64,000 nucleotides of DNA from Symsagittifera roscoffensis (lineage: Eukaryota; Xenacoelomorpha; Acoela; Convolutidae). Positions 23,098-34,539 of this stretch are shown piece by piece (position 1 is the first letter of the stretch; every line of letters starts with the position of its first letter). A model generated the notes under the pieces. It saw only the letters and a list, made by a program, of their open reading frames with translations. It was not told where the DNA came from and did not search any database. The position numbers were made by a program, and so were the translations under genes. The stretch lies in contig NC_087063.1 in the NCBI RefSeq assembly GCF_963678635.1, forward strand, positions 22,266,701 to 22,330,700, written 5' to 3'.

Positions 23098-23881
23098 CGT
23101 GCGGCCACTAAATATCAAACACATAAATGTCGAGCAGTTGCCATTACTAAAAATAACGAATTAATCGAGACGCGTGGAGAGCATAACCATGGCATTTCAG
23201 CGGGAAAATCGAAGGCCCGAAATGTCATAAAGCATATAAAAGATCTCAGCGAGAGATTTACCCCGACTGTTGCAGTTGCCAGTGCAGTTTTGCCAGTTAC
23301 AAACGATTTGGCCACTCAGTTTGCCCTCCCAAATAAAGACAAAGTGATCCGAACGGCTGCGCGCACTCGTAGGCAGCTAAATGTAAATATGCCGCCCATC
23401 TCCGTTGCGCAAAATTTCGAGATCCCTGAAATTTTTGAAATTTTTATCCGGTATGACAGTGGATCAAATGATCATCAGCGAATCATTTTGTGCGGAGACG
23501 TCGAAATGCTGAGAGTTCTGGAGAAGTTATCTTTCTGGTTAGACGATGGAACTTTTAAAATTACTCCAAAACTGTTTAATCAGCTATATTCAATTCATGT
23601 TAGTGTACCTGGCAATGCGCCAGCTTGCATTTACGCCTTCCTTCCTAACAAAACCGAAAAATCCTAACGAAATATTCTACTATTTTTGCAGGCGTTAATT
23701 GATTCATTTTGAAGTGAAATGTTTCATTGAAATCAATTGCACGGTCATTTCTGATCAAACCTTACGCGAATTAAGTAGCGCAATTTTGTCTGGGTTTAAA
23801 TGGCAAACATTTCTCTCGTTTAATTCTTTGATGTTTACCGAAATCCCCTTTAAAGTAAGTTTTCTTTTCATTGTGGATTAA
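23098..23881 (+). pseudogene. FLYWCH/MULE transposase relic
   Basis: The frame 23098-23667 (about 190 codons) has no ATG at its left edge. It begins inside what looks like the C-terminal half of a FLYWCH zinc finger (KCRAVAIT then GEHNHG, giving the late Cys and His-x-His ligands). It then runs into the start of a MULE transposase domain: FEIFIRYDSG, RIILCGDVEMLRVL, FWLDDGTFKI, LFNQLYSIHV and YAFLPNKTEKS, followed by a stop. In this family the DGTFK aspartate is the first acidic residue of the DDE-like centre. After 23667 the match resumes only weakly in another frame (LIHFEVKCFIE near 23697, where DFE is usual). The gene is thus missing its N-terminus, frameshifted and cut before the other catalytic residues. 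No TIRs were found. It is a dead transposase of the FLYWCH-MULE type. Confidence 0.75.
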
Positions 23882-26800
23882 AACGGTGTTAAGTCATAGA
23901 AATTGTTTTAAAATTTAGCGATGTTAAATTGCTAAGGTTGCAAAAAGTAGGGAAGTAGGGAGTGAAATTGTAAGGTGTTAAGTTTTTTAGAGTTAAAAAG
24001 GGGGAACCGGTAATGGGATAGAGGCACTCAATCAATCTCACTTTGTTGGCTTTGATGACATTTTAATTTTAAAAAATTATATAAAATAGTGAAACAAAAA
24101 AAGAAAGCTGCGCAACTAACACAGAATGTTCCGACTGCGGTAGATTATGCAATTTTTAGATATTCCGAGAAATTTTGGCAGTTTCATAGTAGCAAAAATG
24201 GGTGGAAAATGAATTCGAATTTTATTTTAAAAAATAACTAAAATATTGTTGAACCGTACTAAAAACTAAAAACGAAAAATGACAGGCTAACTGTTCTGGA
24301 CACTGTGACATTTGTTCCGAGTATTTGCAGAACCCAAATCATGGATGAAAAATTCTTCATTTTATATCAATCAGTAGCGCGCACAGGCGTTGAGGTGTTT
24401 TTTTTTTAACGGAAATTTTTTTTTTTGATTTTTTTATAGGTCGACCAAATTACCAAGCTTCTCTATAAACTCATTTTGCCAACAATTTTTGCGTCACACG
24501 CAAATTTGCAAGCCGCAAAACAACATTTTTGAGCTCTTTTTTGAAAATCTTTTGCCAAAAGTTTGCGCTTTTTTAGTGCGCGCTACCCTCTCAAGTTAGT
24601 TGTATATAAGCGCCAAAGATACGTGTTCTAAATAGTGCCAAAAGCGGACAATTTGGATAATTTTGTAAACCAGATTTGAGGGGTCCCTTCCACTTTCCAC
24701 GCTACTGATATCACTTAAAGCGCATATTTGTTTGTGGTAATTGAATTTAAAAAGTTTTTTTTTTGAAAAGAGCTATTAAAAGAAAAAGGGGACAAGGAGA
24801 GTCCTAAAGAAGCCTGAAAAGTCAACAAATTGAAAAAATTTAAAAACCGAGACCCGTTTCTCTCAAACCGAAAAAAAGTTTCATGTAACTTTTGTTTGCA
24901 GCTTGAATCACGACTGAACAGACTTCAATACATTACACCAATACGCCGCCTTGTACTACGTTTCTTTGTGCAACCTTATTCTGCAAATAATCAGCACATC
25001 AATCCGGACACACAATTCTTCCACAGTTACGGTTTTTGGATCATGTTAGCAAAAAAAAATTTCAGTTAACCACGTAACGGTGTGACTAAAAGTTTTAAAG
25101 TGTAGCTCATAAATTGTAAATTTTAATTCTAAAAACTAACTAAAGACAAATTATTGAATTTTGAATCTCACTCAATATATAAAAAATCTAACTTACTTTT
25201 TTGCTTGTTCTGAGTTTCGGGGAAGATGCAAATTAGTAGCAAATAAGGGCAAAGTGAAATTAACCAGATGACTTCAGATGTTGGGCAAATTAGATTTCGG
25301 CGCAATTGAGAGGATAATATGTGCGCAATTTGCCCAGGGTTAAGTGGGAAGTGAACTTGAAGTAAAGAGAAGACTCGACTAAGACAGAAACCTTTGAAAA
25401 CAAAGAAAACGCGTGATTGGATTAAACAGGTATCGCAATGAGATTAAATCTCTCTTGTTTTGAAGTTCAGTTGCACGGGATTGAAAAAGTAAGAGCTCGC
25501 AGCATCAATTAACAAGACAATGGCTTAGATTAGATCCCCCTCATCTTACCATTTGGGGGGTAAGTTTATTATCTTCAATTGAGAAAATACGAGAAAAGAC
25601 AAACCAAATCTTACTTTACTTGAAGAAACCTTTTAAGCCAATAGCATGATTTTTGCTGACTCTTCGAGTACGTTTATCGGGTTTTCTTTTAAAAAACGAC
25701 ATTTTAAGATTGTATACTTAAACCCTTTGAGGTAATTTCGAGACAAGACTGATTACATACTGCAGAAATCGTGTGCCAAAGGGTTTTTGGACCAAAAAGA
25801 GATTAGAGTAAAGGTAAGTCGGACTAAAATGTGTGGACTGACTTGCTTAAGGGGTTTCTAGAAGCGATTTAGGCAATTAGGTCTATAATTTAGTTCCTGT
25901 GGGTTAAAAGTATCTCGAAATATTGACATGTTCTCGGAGAGATGTTGGTCTAGATAAAGAAATGTGAAAAGAGCTTTCGCGGTCAATTTTGATAAAAATG
26001 GCAACCAATAATGACGGAAAATTTGAATAAATCTATTATTTATTTTCGTAATCATGATGAATTTTAGCTTATTTTATTTTAAGTAAAAAAAGTATGAAAA
26101 ACAAACGGATCATTTGAAAATGAAGTCTCCGGTTTTTTTTGGCGATTTGAGATTAAAGAGACGAATCTTATTGCAAACATCTCTTGTAGTAGCTCAAGAA
26201 AGCTTTTCATTTAAGAAATTAATCCTAAGAAGTAAGAATAGCAAAAATTGAAGCCTCAATGTAAATTAGATTTTGCCAGCATCTTAAATATCTGTTTCCT
26301 TTCGCACAAATAGGAACTTTGGGATGTCTTGTCGTGAAAACTTCCTGGAGAAGAAAGCGAATAGAAAATACGTGTGAGTCACATTTCCGGTCAATTGGGC
26401 TAAAGTGCCTGCACTAATTTGTCAGAAAAGGTAAGAAGACACTCACTTATTTGAAAGGGAATCAAAAGTGGATTGGTTCGAGCTTTCTTCCTAATAATAT
26501 TAACACTATAGAAGCTCTTTTCATTTGCCGAGTGGATTTATTTTGAGTGAAAATATCCGCTTGAAATTCAGAAAGCCTACCTCAAGCTAAAATAACACCA
26601 GCCTGGAACAGTCAATTAGTATACATTGAGTTCTCTGAATTAGCATATATATTGGTAAGTTGCAACCAAATGACCTTTCAAATCAGCATTTAGTTCTCAA
26701 ATAGTTGCTTTTTTGAATAAAATAATAATTACAAATAGAAAGATAAGTCTGTTAAATCGATTTAGTGAAAATTCGGGCTATTACGCGGCGGTGGCTGGAA

Positions 26801-27349
26801 AACGACCAGCCAAGTGGAAGTTGAACACGGTTAAATTGGGGTAGTTAGGTTAGGATGTTGTTGAGAAGGCGGGGGGGGGGTGGGGGGTTGGATGAAGACT
26901 GAAGACTGATTAGTATGGAGAGAGGTGACAGAGCGTGCGTTGACTTTATGACTGCGGGGCTGGCTGATTGATATTTGGGCGGATTTTTAACTGACATAAA
27001 TTGGTCGCTTCATGCCACCATATTCCGCCCGTGGATTTGGCGGTGGGCGAATGTATCAGTCAGACTGTCTAACTACCTCGACCGTCCTAGCATTAGCTGC
27101 TATTTTAAACATCAGACAGTTCAAGCATCCGAAGTTACCGTGTATTAATGCAACACCATTGCGCAATAACTCAAAACATAGGAAAACACAAACTGTATTG
27201 GTGCATCAGATTAAAATAATATTTAGGTAGGTTAGGATGAAAATGTTCGAGAATCAAATGTGTCTTTGATGTTTATTTCACTTTTGAATAACGAAGTTTT
27301 TCGTGTTATCCCTTAACAGTAACCTCGTTTTCTATATTTTTACGCTAAT
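23882..27349. other. Mixed-composition DNA, no gene supported
   Basis: The stretch 25.2-26.6 kb is richer in purines on the plus strand and shorter in T runs than its surroundings, and 26.8-27.1 kb is relatively GC-rich. Short frames at 24830-25069 and 27012-27230 lack any recognisable domain. A G tract (about 26872-26888) is listed separately. Confidence 0.4.
26872..26888. repeat. G-tract
   Basis: Ten G, one T, six G. It is a homopurine tract able in principle to form a G-quadruplex with neighbouring G runs. A C-rich counterpart (CCCCCCCCCCTCCCC) occurs near 28051-28066. Confidence 0.8.
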
Positions 27350-27586
27350 TGTTCACGATTCTGAAGCTGGCACTATCGGGTGTTTGCACGGTAGCAATGA
27401 GCATCGCACCCCCGTCTCTTTCCAACTAATGGAATCAAGGGCGATAACATTCGGCTACACTCACAGATAGAGAAGGTTATATAAACAGTCAGTCTCTTCA
27501 GCTAAACCTCCTTTATGAACCAAATAAACTCACCTTATTTTATTCAGCTTTCGTCTCTGGCGCAGCGGCTGAAGAAGACGTGAACA
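27350..27586 (+). mobile_element. Solo LTR candidate, 237 bp
   Basis: The ends form a perfect 8-base inverted pair, TGTTCACG (27350-27357) and CGTGAACA (27579-27586), with the canonical TG...CA termini of retroviral and retrotransposon LTRs. Inside are a TATA box TATATAA (27478-27484) and an AATAAA signal (27523-27528) 45 bases later, in the correct order for U3-R-U5. Local GC content is higher than in the flanks. Flanks CTAAT and TAAAT are not an exact target duplication (TAAT/TAAA at best). No primer-binding site, polypurine tract or gag/pol lies beside it, so recombination to a solo LTR is inferred. The family (Gypsy, Pao/Bel, Copia) cannot be told. Confidence 0.6.
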
Positions 27587-28785
27587 TAAATCCAAAAACC
27601 TTCTAAAAATGAATTTAAACATTAAATCATTGATCAATCTGATAGAAATGCTAATTAGGAATTTATTTTTCCAATTCATAAATCTTTGTTCCGATTAGAT
27701 TTACTCATATTTTTTAAGTACAAGAAATGAATTGAATTTGAGACATAAAAGGCGGAACCACAAAGCCAATCTTACCTATAAATTTTTCTCAATTTATCAG
27801 ACAAAAAAACTGAGCATAAAAGCAGAAGTGATTAGCTTTTACTTTATGGTTCTTTGTGGCTGAATTAACGAGACTGTTTTGCCATTTTATTACTGTTTCT
27901 GTCTGGCTCGCTAAATAGCAGCCTTGATTTTTCCGTTAAGCTGGCTGATGATCTCTGAAAACATACAATTATGAAATAATAACCTAGGTTACACTTTCAG
28001 TAATCCTCTTTAGACTTAAATTTTAGTCAAATTTGACAACCCCACCAACTCCCCCCCCCCTCCCCACCAACAAGTCAGTGAAGCATTTCATATTTGTATG
28101 TAACTAAGAATGCGAAAGTTGTGATTTGATGAGCTGTAATACATGCTGCCCTAATGTCCGCTTTACATTTTTAGTCCCCGAAATTTTTCAGGAGGTAAAC
28201 ACAACCTGGTAGACGAATAATGTCGCAGCCAAAACAAGAAAAATTTCATATATTTAGAACTTAACTATATGCCTTCGATTGTCTCAGTTCTTTTGATTAA
28301 CCGAGTAGCAATTGTTCGGCTGTTGGTCAATAGATTTTAAAACAATTTCATTAGACTTTTTCAGCTTAAGTTAAGAAAGATCAAAATAATTTGATTTTGC
28401 AGAATAAATTTTGTCTTGTCAAAATGATGCACTCTAACTAATTAGTGTTTTATTGAAAACTTTTTAGTTCTTTGGAAAAACACAAACAAAACTCAAGAAA
28501 TAGCATCGAATGTTTTGTACCCTCACTTTTATGGAGACCAATCTATTTACTTAGCACAACTTCAATAGTCTTCAACGGTCGTTGAGTTTCTCCAGATTTC
28601 TGGCTTTTTAGTGTTTTTAACATATTTCAATATAATCTTTTCCCTCCTTCTAGCTTTTTTCTTTTTTCATTTCCTTGTTTCGTTTCTGAGCAGCTATGGA
28701 AAACTTTGTCAGCTCTACATTTTGGCAGTCAGAGGAGCAGATGAAATTTTCAGTAACTGAGCTTTAAATGAAAGTATCCATTATT
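27587..28785. other. No gene seen
   Basis: AT-rich, with one C-rich tract near 28051-28066 and no domain-bearing frame. The right end (28640-28780) is pyrimidine-rich and leads into the foldback element. Confidence 0.45.
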
Positions 28786-29576
28786 GTTCCGATTTTCGAA
28801 AAAAAAATGAGAAATATCTATGCTTGGTTTGTTTTTTTTTCAGCCAATTTTCGAATTTTTAACTAGGCGTTTTTGACGAAATTTTTTTTACTATCTGAAA
28901 GATTTTGTTATCCTTAGCTCAAATTTAAAAATATCTTTTTCAACTGTGATCATTTTTCTTATGGGCGTAAAGTTATGGGCGTTTGAAAAATGCTAATTTG
29001 GCCAATTTAGGATAATTAAAATCCGATATATTGCGTACGTGTAACACGCGTAAGAAGCGAGTTAATACGTTCCAAATTGTAATGTAATCAAACAAGACTG
29101 CTCGTATATCAGGGCAAAGCCCTGAATGTTCCGACCGCCCTTTAATTCATATCGAATAGCTTTTGGGAAAAGAAAATATTGAAAACCTGTAATTTTTGGA
29201 CAATATCAGTGTGAAAGCTCGAAGCGTATGAAATTAATAAGACCGATTAGCTAGCCTCGTCTCAATTTGGAACAAATATGTTGTACGGGATAATTTGCCA
29301 CGCATAAATAATTCGAGTTGCGCTCTCAGCATTATGAGTAAACTCTTCAAAGCGCGCATAATTTAGTCCAGATCATTTGAAACTTGGCAATTTTGAAACC
29401 CCCAGAACTTTACAAAAAATAATTGGGGATAAAAAACTTTTTTATTATTTGAACCGAGGAAGTCGATATCTTCAATGGGTAATAAAAAGTGTTGTTGAAA
29501 ACTACTATTTAGATCGGCGAAAATTGACTGAAAAAAACCACACCGAGCATGCATATTCCGGTTTCGAAAAATTCTT
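28786..29576. mobile_element. Foldback element, TTCCGA family, about 790 bp
   Basis: The left arm (28786-28985) and right arm (about 29395-29574, inverted) share ordered words. The left has GTTCCGATTTTCGAA, ATATCTATGCTTGGTTTG, TTTCAGCCAATTTTCG and GTAAAGTTATGGGCGTTT. The complemented right has TTTTCGAAACCGGAATATGC, GCTCGGTGTGGTTTTTTTCA, GTCAATTTTCG and GTAAAGTTCTGGGGGTTT. Arms of about 190 bp around a centre of about 400 bp would fold into a long hairpin. The centre includes the dispersed word GGGCAAAGCCCTGAATGTTC, also seen near 5180. Frames over the right arm on both strands are arm-derived and not genes. No transposase is present. Confidence 0.6.
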
Positions 29577-29964
29577 TTATCACAATACGAAACGCTAAGT
29601 ATATCATTAATATTATACATAGCGTGTGGGAGGATGAAATGAAGAAAGAAGGAAAAAATCTTCTTTTTTTACTCAATTATTTTGTCAATTATTCAACCAG
29701 CAAACTAGCAATCTTGTTCAGAGTACAATGTGCTGCTTGTATATTTGGGGGAGTAAATTTTCTGAAGTGACGTGAACAATTTGAAAAAAGAAGAATGATG
29801 ATGGATGCTTTCCAACCAACATAACGTGCTGCTTTGTCTTGTTTGAAAGTCGATTCTTCATGGAAAGAGGAGAGGGGTCGATCTAATTCGGTTTGGATGA
29901 AGCAACCGCTTTCCTTTTGTCAAAATTTGACAACTCCGTGAAGCAGGCATCAGTCTAGGGTTTT
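29577..29964. other. No gene seen
   Basis: A short frame (29549-29770, plus) continues from the foldback arm into unique sequence and has no recognisable domain. The remainder is unremarkable. Confidence 0.4.
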
Positions 29965-31145
29965 TTGACGAGCAATTTTATTTCCAACTCGATGTCCGCT
30001 GTCGATTTTCGATATCTTTATAGCGTCCACAAGGTAAAAACGAAAGCGCATGCATCGGTTGTGCAGCGTTACATGGGCATGGCCTATCAGAAAAGGAAGG
30101 CCTCCTGCACAAAAAAAAACAAGAACAGTTCCCCTTAACTGAAGCAAGTTTTCCAAGCATTTTCATTCGCTAAAGTTTTCTAATTTTTGGAAGATGGCAA
30201 AAAAACATGGGCAAAAAAACTGGGGCCGTTGAAATGGGCAAGTTAAGTCTTAGCATGACGGGCAAACCTATTTCTAAATTGATGTCAAAGGTAGCTTTTC
30301 GATATTGTAGTGATGCCCTCCAAAAAGTATAAACGTAAGTGAACGCATTGGCTGTGCAGCTACAAAACGACGACAGAGCCTATCAGAAAAGTCATGCCTC
30401 GCAATCGACGACAAAAAAAACAAGAGTCCAGTTGAGCAAACCTTCAAAATTTTAATGTTAGCAAAAACAGCCGAAAACTTTGGGGTGTTGAAATGGGCAA
30501 GAATCATAGATATATGTTTCAAAACAGCAAAAATTGCATTTCAATGGGTTTTAAATTGTGAAAACCATCACAGATGAACAGTTTGGTTTTGAAGATTTTG
30601 TATAATGAAGCTGTCGATTGAAGCGAACAAAAGTCGATGCGTTCATTGTCGACAAAATGTATGCGTTGATATACCTGTTCTTGCTTCAGATAGTAACAGT
30701 TTTTTCGAGAAGCGGAGGGTTTGTAAGGAATATATGTTGTCAATTGACTGAATTTCATGGCTTGTGTGCTGCTTGTTACTGTATGAAATAGTCTTTCGGG
30801 CTTTTTTGGGTACCGCCGCTGTCTTCTAAGATTTTTTTTTGATAGCGCTGCTATCTTCTAAAATAAATTCAGTTGACGGCGCTGTGATGCTCTAAAATGC
30901 GTCACTTGCATTAGAGAGCATTACACCGCTGACTCTAGGAGGACACCACAATATCGAACAGCTACTGTTGGCATCAAATTAAAAATAAAATTGCTCGTCA
31001 TGTTAAAAATAGACTTGCTCATTTCAACATCTGCAGTTTTTCCACCCATTTTGTTTCCCATTTTTAAACATTACAAAGTTCTAGCGAACGACGATGTTTG
31101 GAAAACTAGCTTCGGTTAAATGGAGTTTTTTCTTGTTTTTTTTTG
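29965..31145. repeat. Two direct and one inverted repeat copies
   Basis: Unit a (29965-30252) and unit b (30253-30505) share GACGAGCAATTTT / GACGGGCAAACC, GATGTC, TTTTCGATAT, GTGCAGC, CCTATCAGAAAA, a poly-A then CAAGA word, and TTGAAATGGGCAAG. The region 30939-31145, read in reverse, matches 30101-30325 closely (for example poly-A then CAAGAAAAAACTCC, CTAGTTTTCCAAACAT, TTGAAATGAGCAAG, ACATGACGAGCAATTTTA, TGTTCGATATTGT). The arrangement gives a 0.2-kb inverted repeat about 0.6 kb apart. The centre (30790-30935) has reiterated GCGCTG and TCTTCTAA words. It could be a foldback transposon or a rearranged tandem repeat. No transposase is visible. Confidence 0.6.
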
Positions 31146-32756
31146 CTAATATATTAGCTTCACAAACTTTACTTTGCTAGCTGAGGAGTTGATATCTTGG
31201 GATCAGTAGACCAAGTTAAAGCAAACTGTTAGAGCCATTGCACAATATTGATGGTGCTGGAATGCTGTATGCCCTGGCTGATGATGTGCTCGGCCCACCG
31301 AACGGGCTTAGAGCGTTAATCTTTGAGACAGCGAGCTGCACATAATTAAAGAAATTGAAGTGATTTTAAAATGTTAGTCTGAGAAGTGCCAACACAAAAT
31401 TGCCCGAGAAAAATTTAAAAACTTTTAATTGATTCCTTCTGCTGAGTCAAAAACATGCAGAATGTTCCCAGTTTGAACTTAAGATAAAATATTATTACGC
31501 AAATTTTAACAAAATTTTGATGGGAAAAGCATAAGAAACGCTGCAATTGCCAAGCCAAGAAATCAACCCCCGCTTACAAAGATTGACATCAAATAGGTTG
31601 ATTTCACGGCCTTACATACTGGCTGAAAACAAAAAAATGGCTAGAGATAATCTGTATCACCGATTCCATTTTATCGAAACAAAAATTTTATTTTGGATTG
31701 TCATTTTGCACGTGTAAAGTTTGATTATAACACTGCCACTGCCGCAATGTAATTTGTGCCCTTAGCATTTGTATGTGGCCGAAACTGGGACAAGAATAAA
31801 TGTATGGCATATTGGGTTTTAAGAATTTTTGAGGAGTTGTTTGCTGCTAATGAGTGAACTCTGAAGTCTCGATGGAACAAACTGTAGTCAGTATTTTTCA
31901 ATCCAACTGTTCTAATTCGCTTTTTTCAGATGCAATTGGCTTTGTGATTTTCAGTACAGGGTTTTGGTATTTTTTAGGTAGCATAAGCAATTTTGTCGAC
32001 AAAAGCTGTTCAAAAAAGTAGTTTTTTCAATTGTAAAAAACCAAAGCCAGCTAAACTTATCTTTCAATTTTTTCTTCAAGTGGAAAAAGAAGCCTGCTAA
32101 AATTATGACGAAGTAATCAAGCTGCTGATTTTTTTTCCATTTTAAAGAAAAATGATAATTATTAAAAAAGATAACTTAACAACTGTTACAACAATTCCCT
32201 AAATGATAATCGTAGAAAAAATTAACAATCCTGTCCGGTCCCCGATTTTATAGAAGTTCTAAATTACTTCAAAAGCAGGGTTTTTGAAAAGTTTTATTTT
32301 CAGCTGTGAGTTACAAACGAACAATCTGAAAGAAAACAAATAATAATTATTTCAAGTAGTCAAGCTGCTACAGCCCGAACGAATCCTCAAAGGCTCTGCA
32401 ATGTGTGAAGACCTCATATCAGCGCACCCCACATCAATCTTTGAGCTCAAGTTGATTGAGATCATCTGGAGACACCCAGACATCGTCTCTTTTCTTATGA
32501 AGAAAAAATGATCCGAGAAGAATGGGGCGGAAACTGAATTTTATGAAAAATCAGTCGAGTTGTATTAACAACAGTTCATCGGTCCGCTCCACGGTTAACT
32601 GGACGTTGCCCTGTGCAACAACTCGAATCATGCATTTCTGTCGTGTCAATTTAAATTACAGTGCTCCTGCCCTCTTGACAGCAGGCATCTCTCTTTTCAA
32701 GAACCTTTCAACAGAAAATTGAAGCCAGACTGCTGAATCAGAAGATCAAACCAACC
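31146..32756. other. No gene supported
   Basis: AT-rich to 32330. The segment 32390-32756 is more balanced in composition and may contain degraded coding sequence (a frame from the ATG near 32400 reads MCEDLISAHPTSIFELKLIE before a stop), but no family is recognised. It runs into the assembly gap. Confidence 0.35.
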
Positions 32757-32956
32757 NNNNNNNNNNNNNNNNNNNNNNNNNNNNNNNNNNNNNNNNNNNN
32801 NNNNNNNNNNNNNNNNNNNNNNNNNNNNNNNNNNNNNNNNNNNNNNNNNNNNNNNNNNNNNNNNNNNNNNNNNNNNNNNNNNNNNNNNNNNNNNNNNNNN
32901 NNNNNNNNNNNNNNNNNNNNNNNNNNNNNNNNNNNNNNNNNNNNNNNNNNNNNNNN
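32757..32956. other. Assembly gap, 200 N
   Basis: Exactly 200 undetermined bases, the usual convention for a scaffold gap of unknown or estimated size. All frames crossing it are artefacts. The LINE fragment to its right probably continues into it. Confidence 0.98.
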
Positions 32957-33034
32957 CACCAGCTACTTGCGGGCATCTCAAAGTCTCTGTGTTTTTTTTC
33001 ATTGCTATTGCTATTAAGGCCACATTATCATCAA

Positions 33035-33680
33035 TAGGGAAAATATGCTATGTCAAATCCCTCTTCAACTCTGATACTACGCGTTTGTCATCAAATTATC
33101 ATCCAATAAATATTCTCTGCAGTTTTTCTTTTAAAAATTCAAAAATTCATTTTCGACCCAATTTTTTTGAGAATCTCTGTAAAACTGTTAATAATCATTT
33201 TGGGTTTTTGCTCAAAAATTAGGCAATGTAATACAAATATTAATATATCTAGACCAGGCATACTCAATTCTAGACCTGCAACAAAGACCTAAGACACAAA
33301 CACTCCCAGTAGTTTACACTTATTTCAAAAAGCTTTTGATACAGTATCTCACAAAAACCTTACGAAAAAATTAAAATCTTTCGAAGTGACTGGAAATCTC
33401 TTAAAACTTTTCTTTTGCCATCTAAGAGACCGAAAAAAATTGAAGGAAATCTATATGAGAAAGGTTCTACAAGATTCTGTCCACGATTACAAAATGACCT
33501 TGATAAACTGAGCAACTGTTCTTACATTAACAAAGTGGAACTAGGAACTAATCGAATTTGTCGAAATGCCATAAACTCGCTACTGAACGAACTAAAGTGC
33601 AAATCGAAAATTTTGACTTGGAACAGCCTGAAACTGAAAAAAATTGATTTTAAAATTTATTTCTCTCTCTTTGTACAATG
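33035..33680 (+). pseudogene. LINE reverse transcriptase fragment
   Basis: Translated pieces follow the order of a non-LTR retrotransposon RT. First comes SLFNSDTTRLSSNYHPINIL (33052 on), equivalent to the K.GD..NYRPIS region. Then a broken stretch containing NNHFGFLLKN. Then YFKKAFDTVSHKNLTKKLKS at about 33315-33390, RT motif A with the first catalytic Asp replaced by Tyr/Phe context. Then NLLKLFFCHLRDRKKLKE, and in a shifted frame RLQNDLDKLSNCSYINKVEL and NAINSLLNELKC, where a YADDT-containing stretch would be expected but is deleted or mutated. At least two frame changes and several stops make it non-functional. It differs from the minus-strand LINE family to the right. Its upstream part is probably inside the gap. 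Confidence 0.75.
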
Positions 33681-34368
33681 ATTTGCAGTATTTTCTTAGC
33701 ATTTTAAACTAATAAACTGAAAAAAACTATTTCAGTTAAAAGTCGATCAAAAAAGGACTGATTTTTTCTCCTTGAAGCTATCATAGTTTCTGTATTTGTT
33801 TTTTCACTGTAGATCTAAATTTTTGATATTTTGGTTTTTTTCGTTATTTTTCTAGCTTCGTGGCTCTTGTTTTGTATCGGAAGAACTGCGAAGTTGTTAT
33901 TCAATCAATTTATTCTGAAAAATCATTTGTCTCGTTTTCGTTCAATTTCCAGTAACAGAAAGGTTTTGCTGTATCACAAACTGTTGCCAAGCTTCGCTAA
34001 CCACAGCGCCGAATATTCACAAGGACGAAAACTATAAAGCTATTCACGACGCCGAAAACTATGAAGCTATTCACTGTGCCAAAAAACTAATAGCTATTTG
34101 CAACATAAAATGATTGACGTGACTACACTTCTGAGAATTACTAAATGAAAAAAGATTGCTTTTACTCAAGCATAGCTTGTGTTATATTATGAAATCTCTT
34201 TTTTTTCCAAACTAAGTCGCAAATTTTGTTGTGATGCAATTTTTGCGACAAAATATAATCATTTCGAAGGTGTTCACTTTGATCCAGCTATTAAAAACAG
34301 CCAATGCTAAGGATATTAACACAGTCTATTATAATAAAAAATGCACTTTAGCTTCAAGGTATCATGAA

Positions 34369-34445
34369 TCTGTAGCGTAGAGGTAGGGAAGGAGACCTGA
34401 AACAAAATAAGAGGGTTCAAACCTGGGCAGGGTAGGATATTTTTT
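34369..34445 (+). repeat. tRNA-derived SINE head
   Basis: TGTAGCGTAGAGGTAGGG provides a TRGCNNAGNGG-type A box, and 40 bases downstream GAGGGTTCAAACCTGGG provides a B box. The flanking 3' sequence (GCAGGGTAGGATATTTTTTAC) does not pair with the 5' side as a tRNA acceptor stem would, so it is a SINE head or tRNA relic and not a tRNA gene. It differs in sequence from the SINEs at 5.4-6.3 kb. Confidence 0.5.
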
Positions 34446-34539
34446 ACTGAACTTATTCGTATACTAGTTAAAATGCGTCCGTTCTATAATTGAGGCACGT
34501 TAGATGTTAATATTTTTTTTCAAATTGAATCGTACTGCT

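Noticed and set aside
16109-24655. CCAAAAGCGGACA word shared at 16109 and 24638
   Set aside because: Only about 14 bases match and the flanks do not align, so it is not distinguishable from chance or a tiny repeat relic.
27012-27230. 72-codon frame MPPYSARGFGGG
   Set aside because: It has an ATG in locally GC-richer DNA, but no recognisable domain or splice context, and its second half is Lys/Asn-rich. Not strong enough to call.
29363-29620. 85-codon minus frame as a gene
   Set aside because: It coincides with the inverted arm of the foldback element, and a similar translation appears in another decayed copy near 19640-19720.
32697-33023. Open frames across the N run
   Set aside because: Undetermined bases translate as X and give false open frames.
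34369-34445. tRNA gene
   Set aside because: Good A and B boxes, but the acceptor and anticodon stems do not close.
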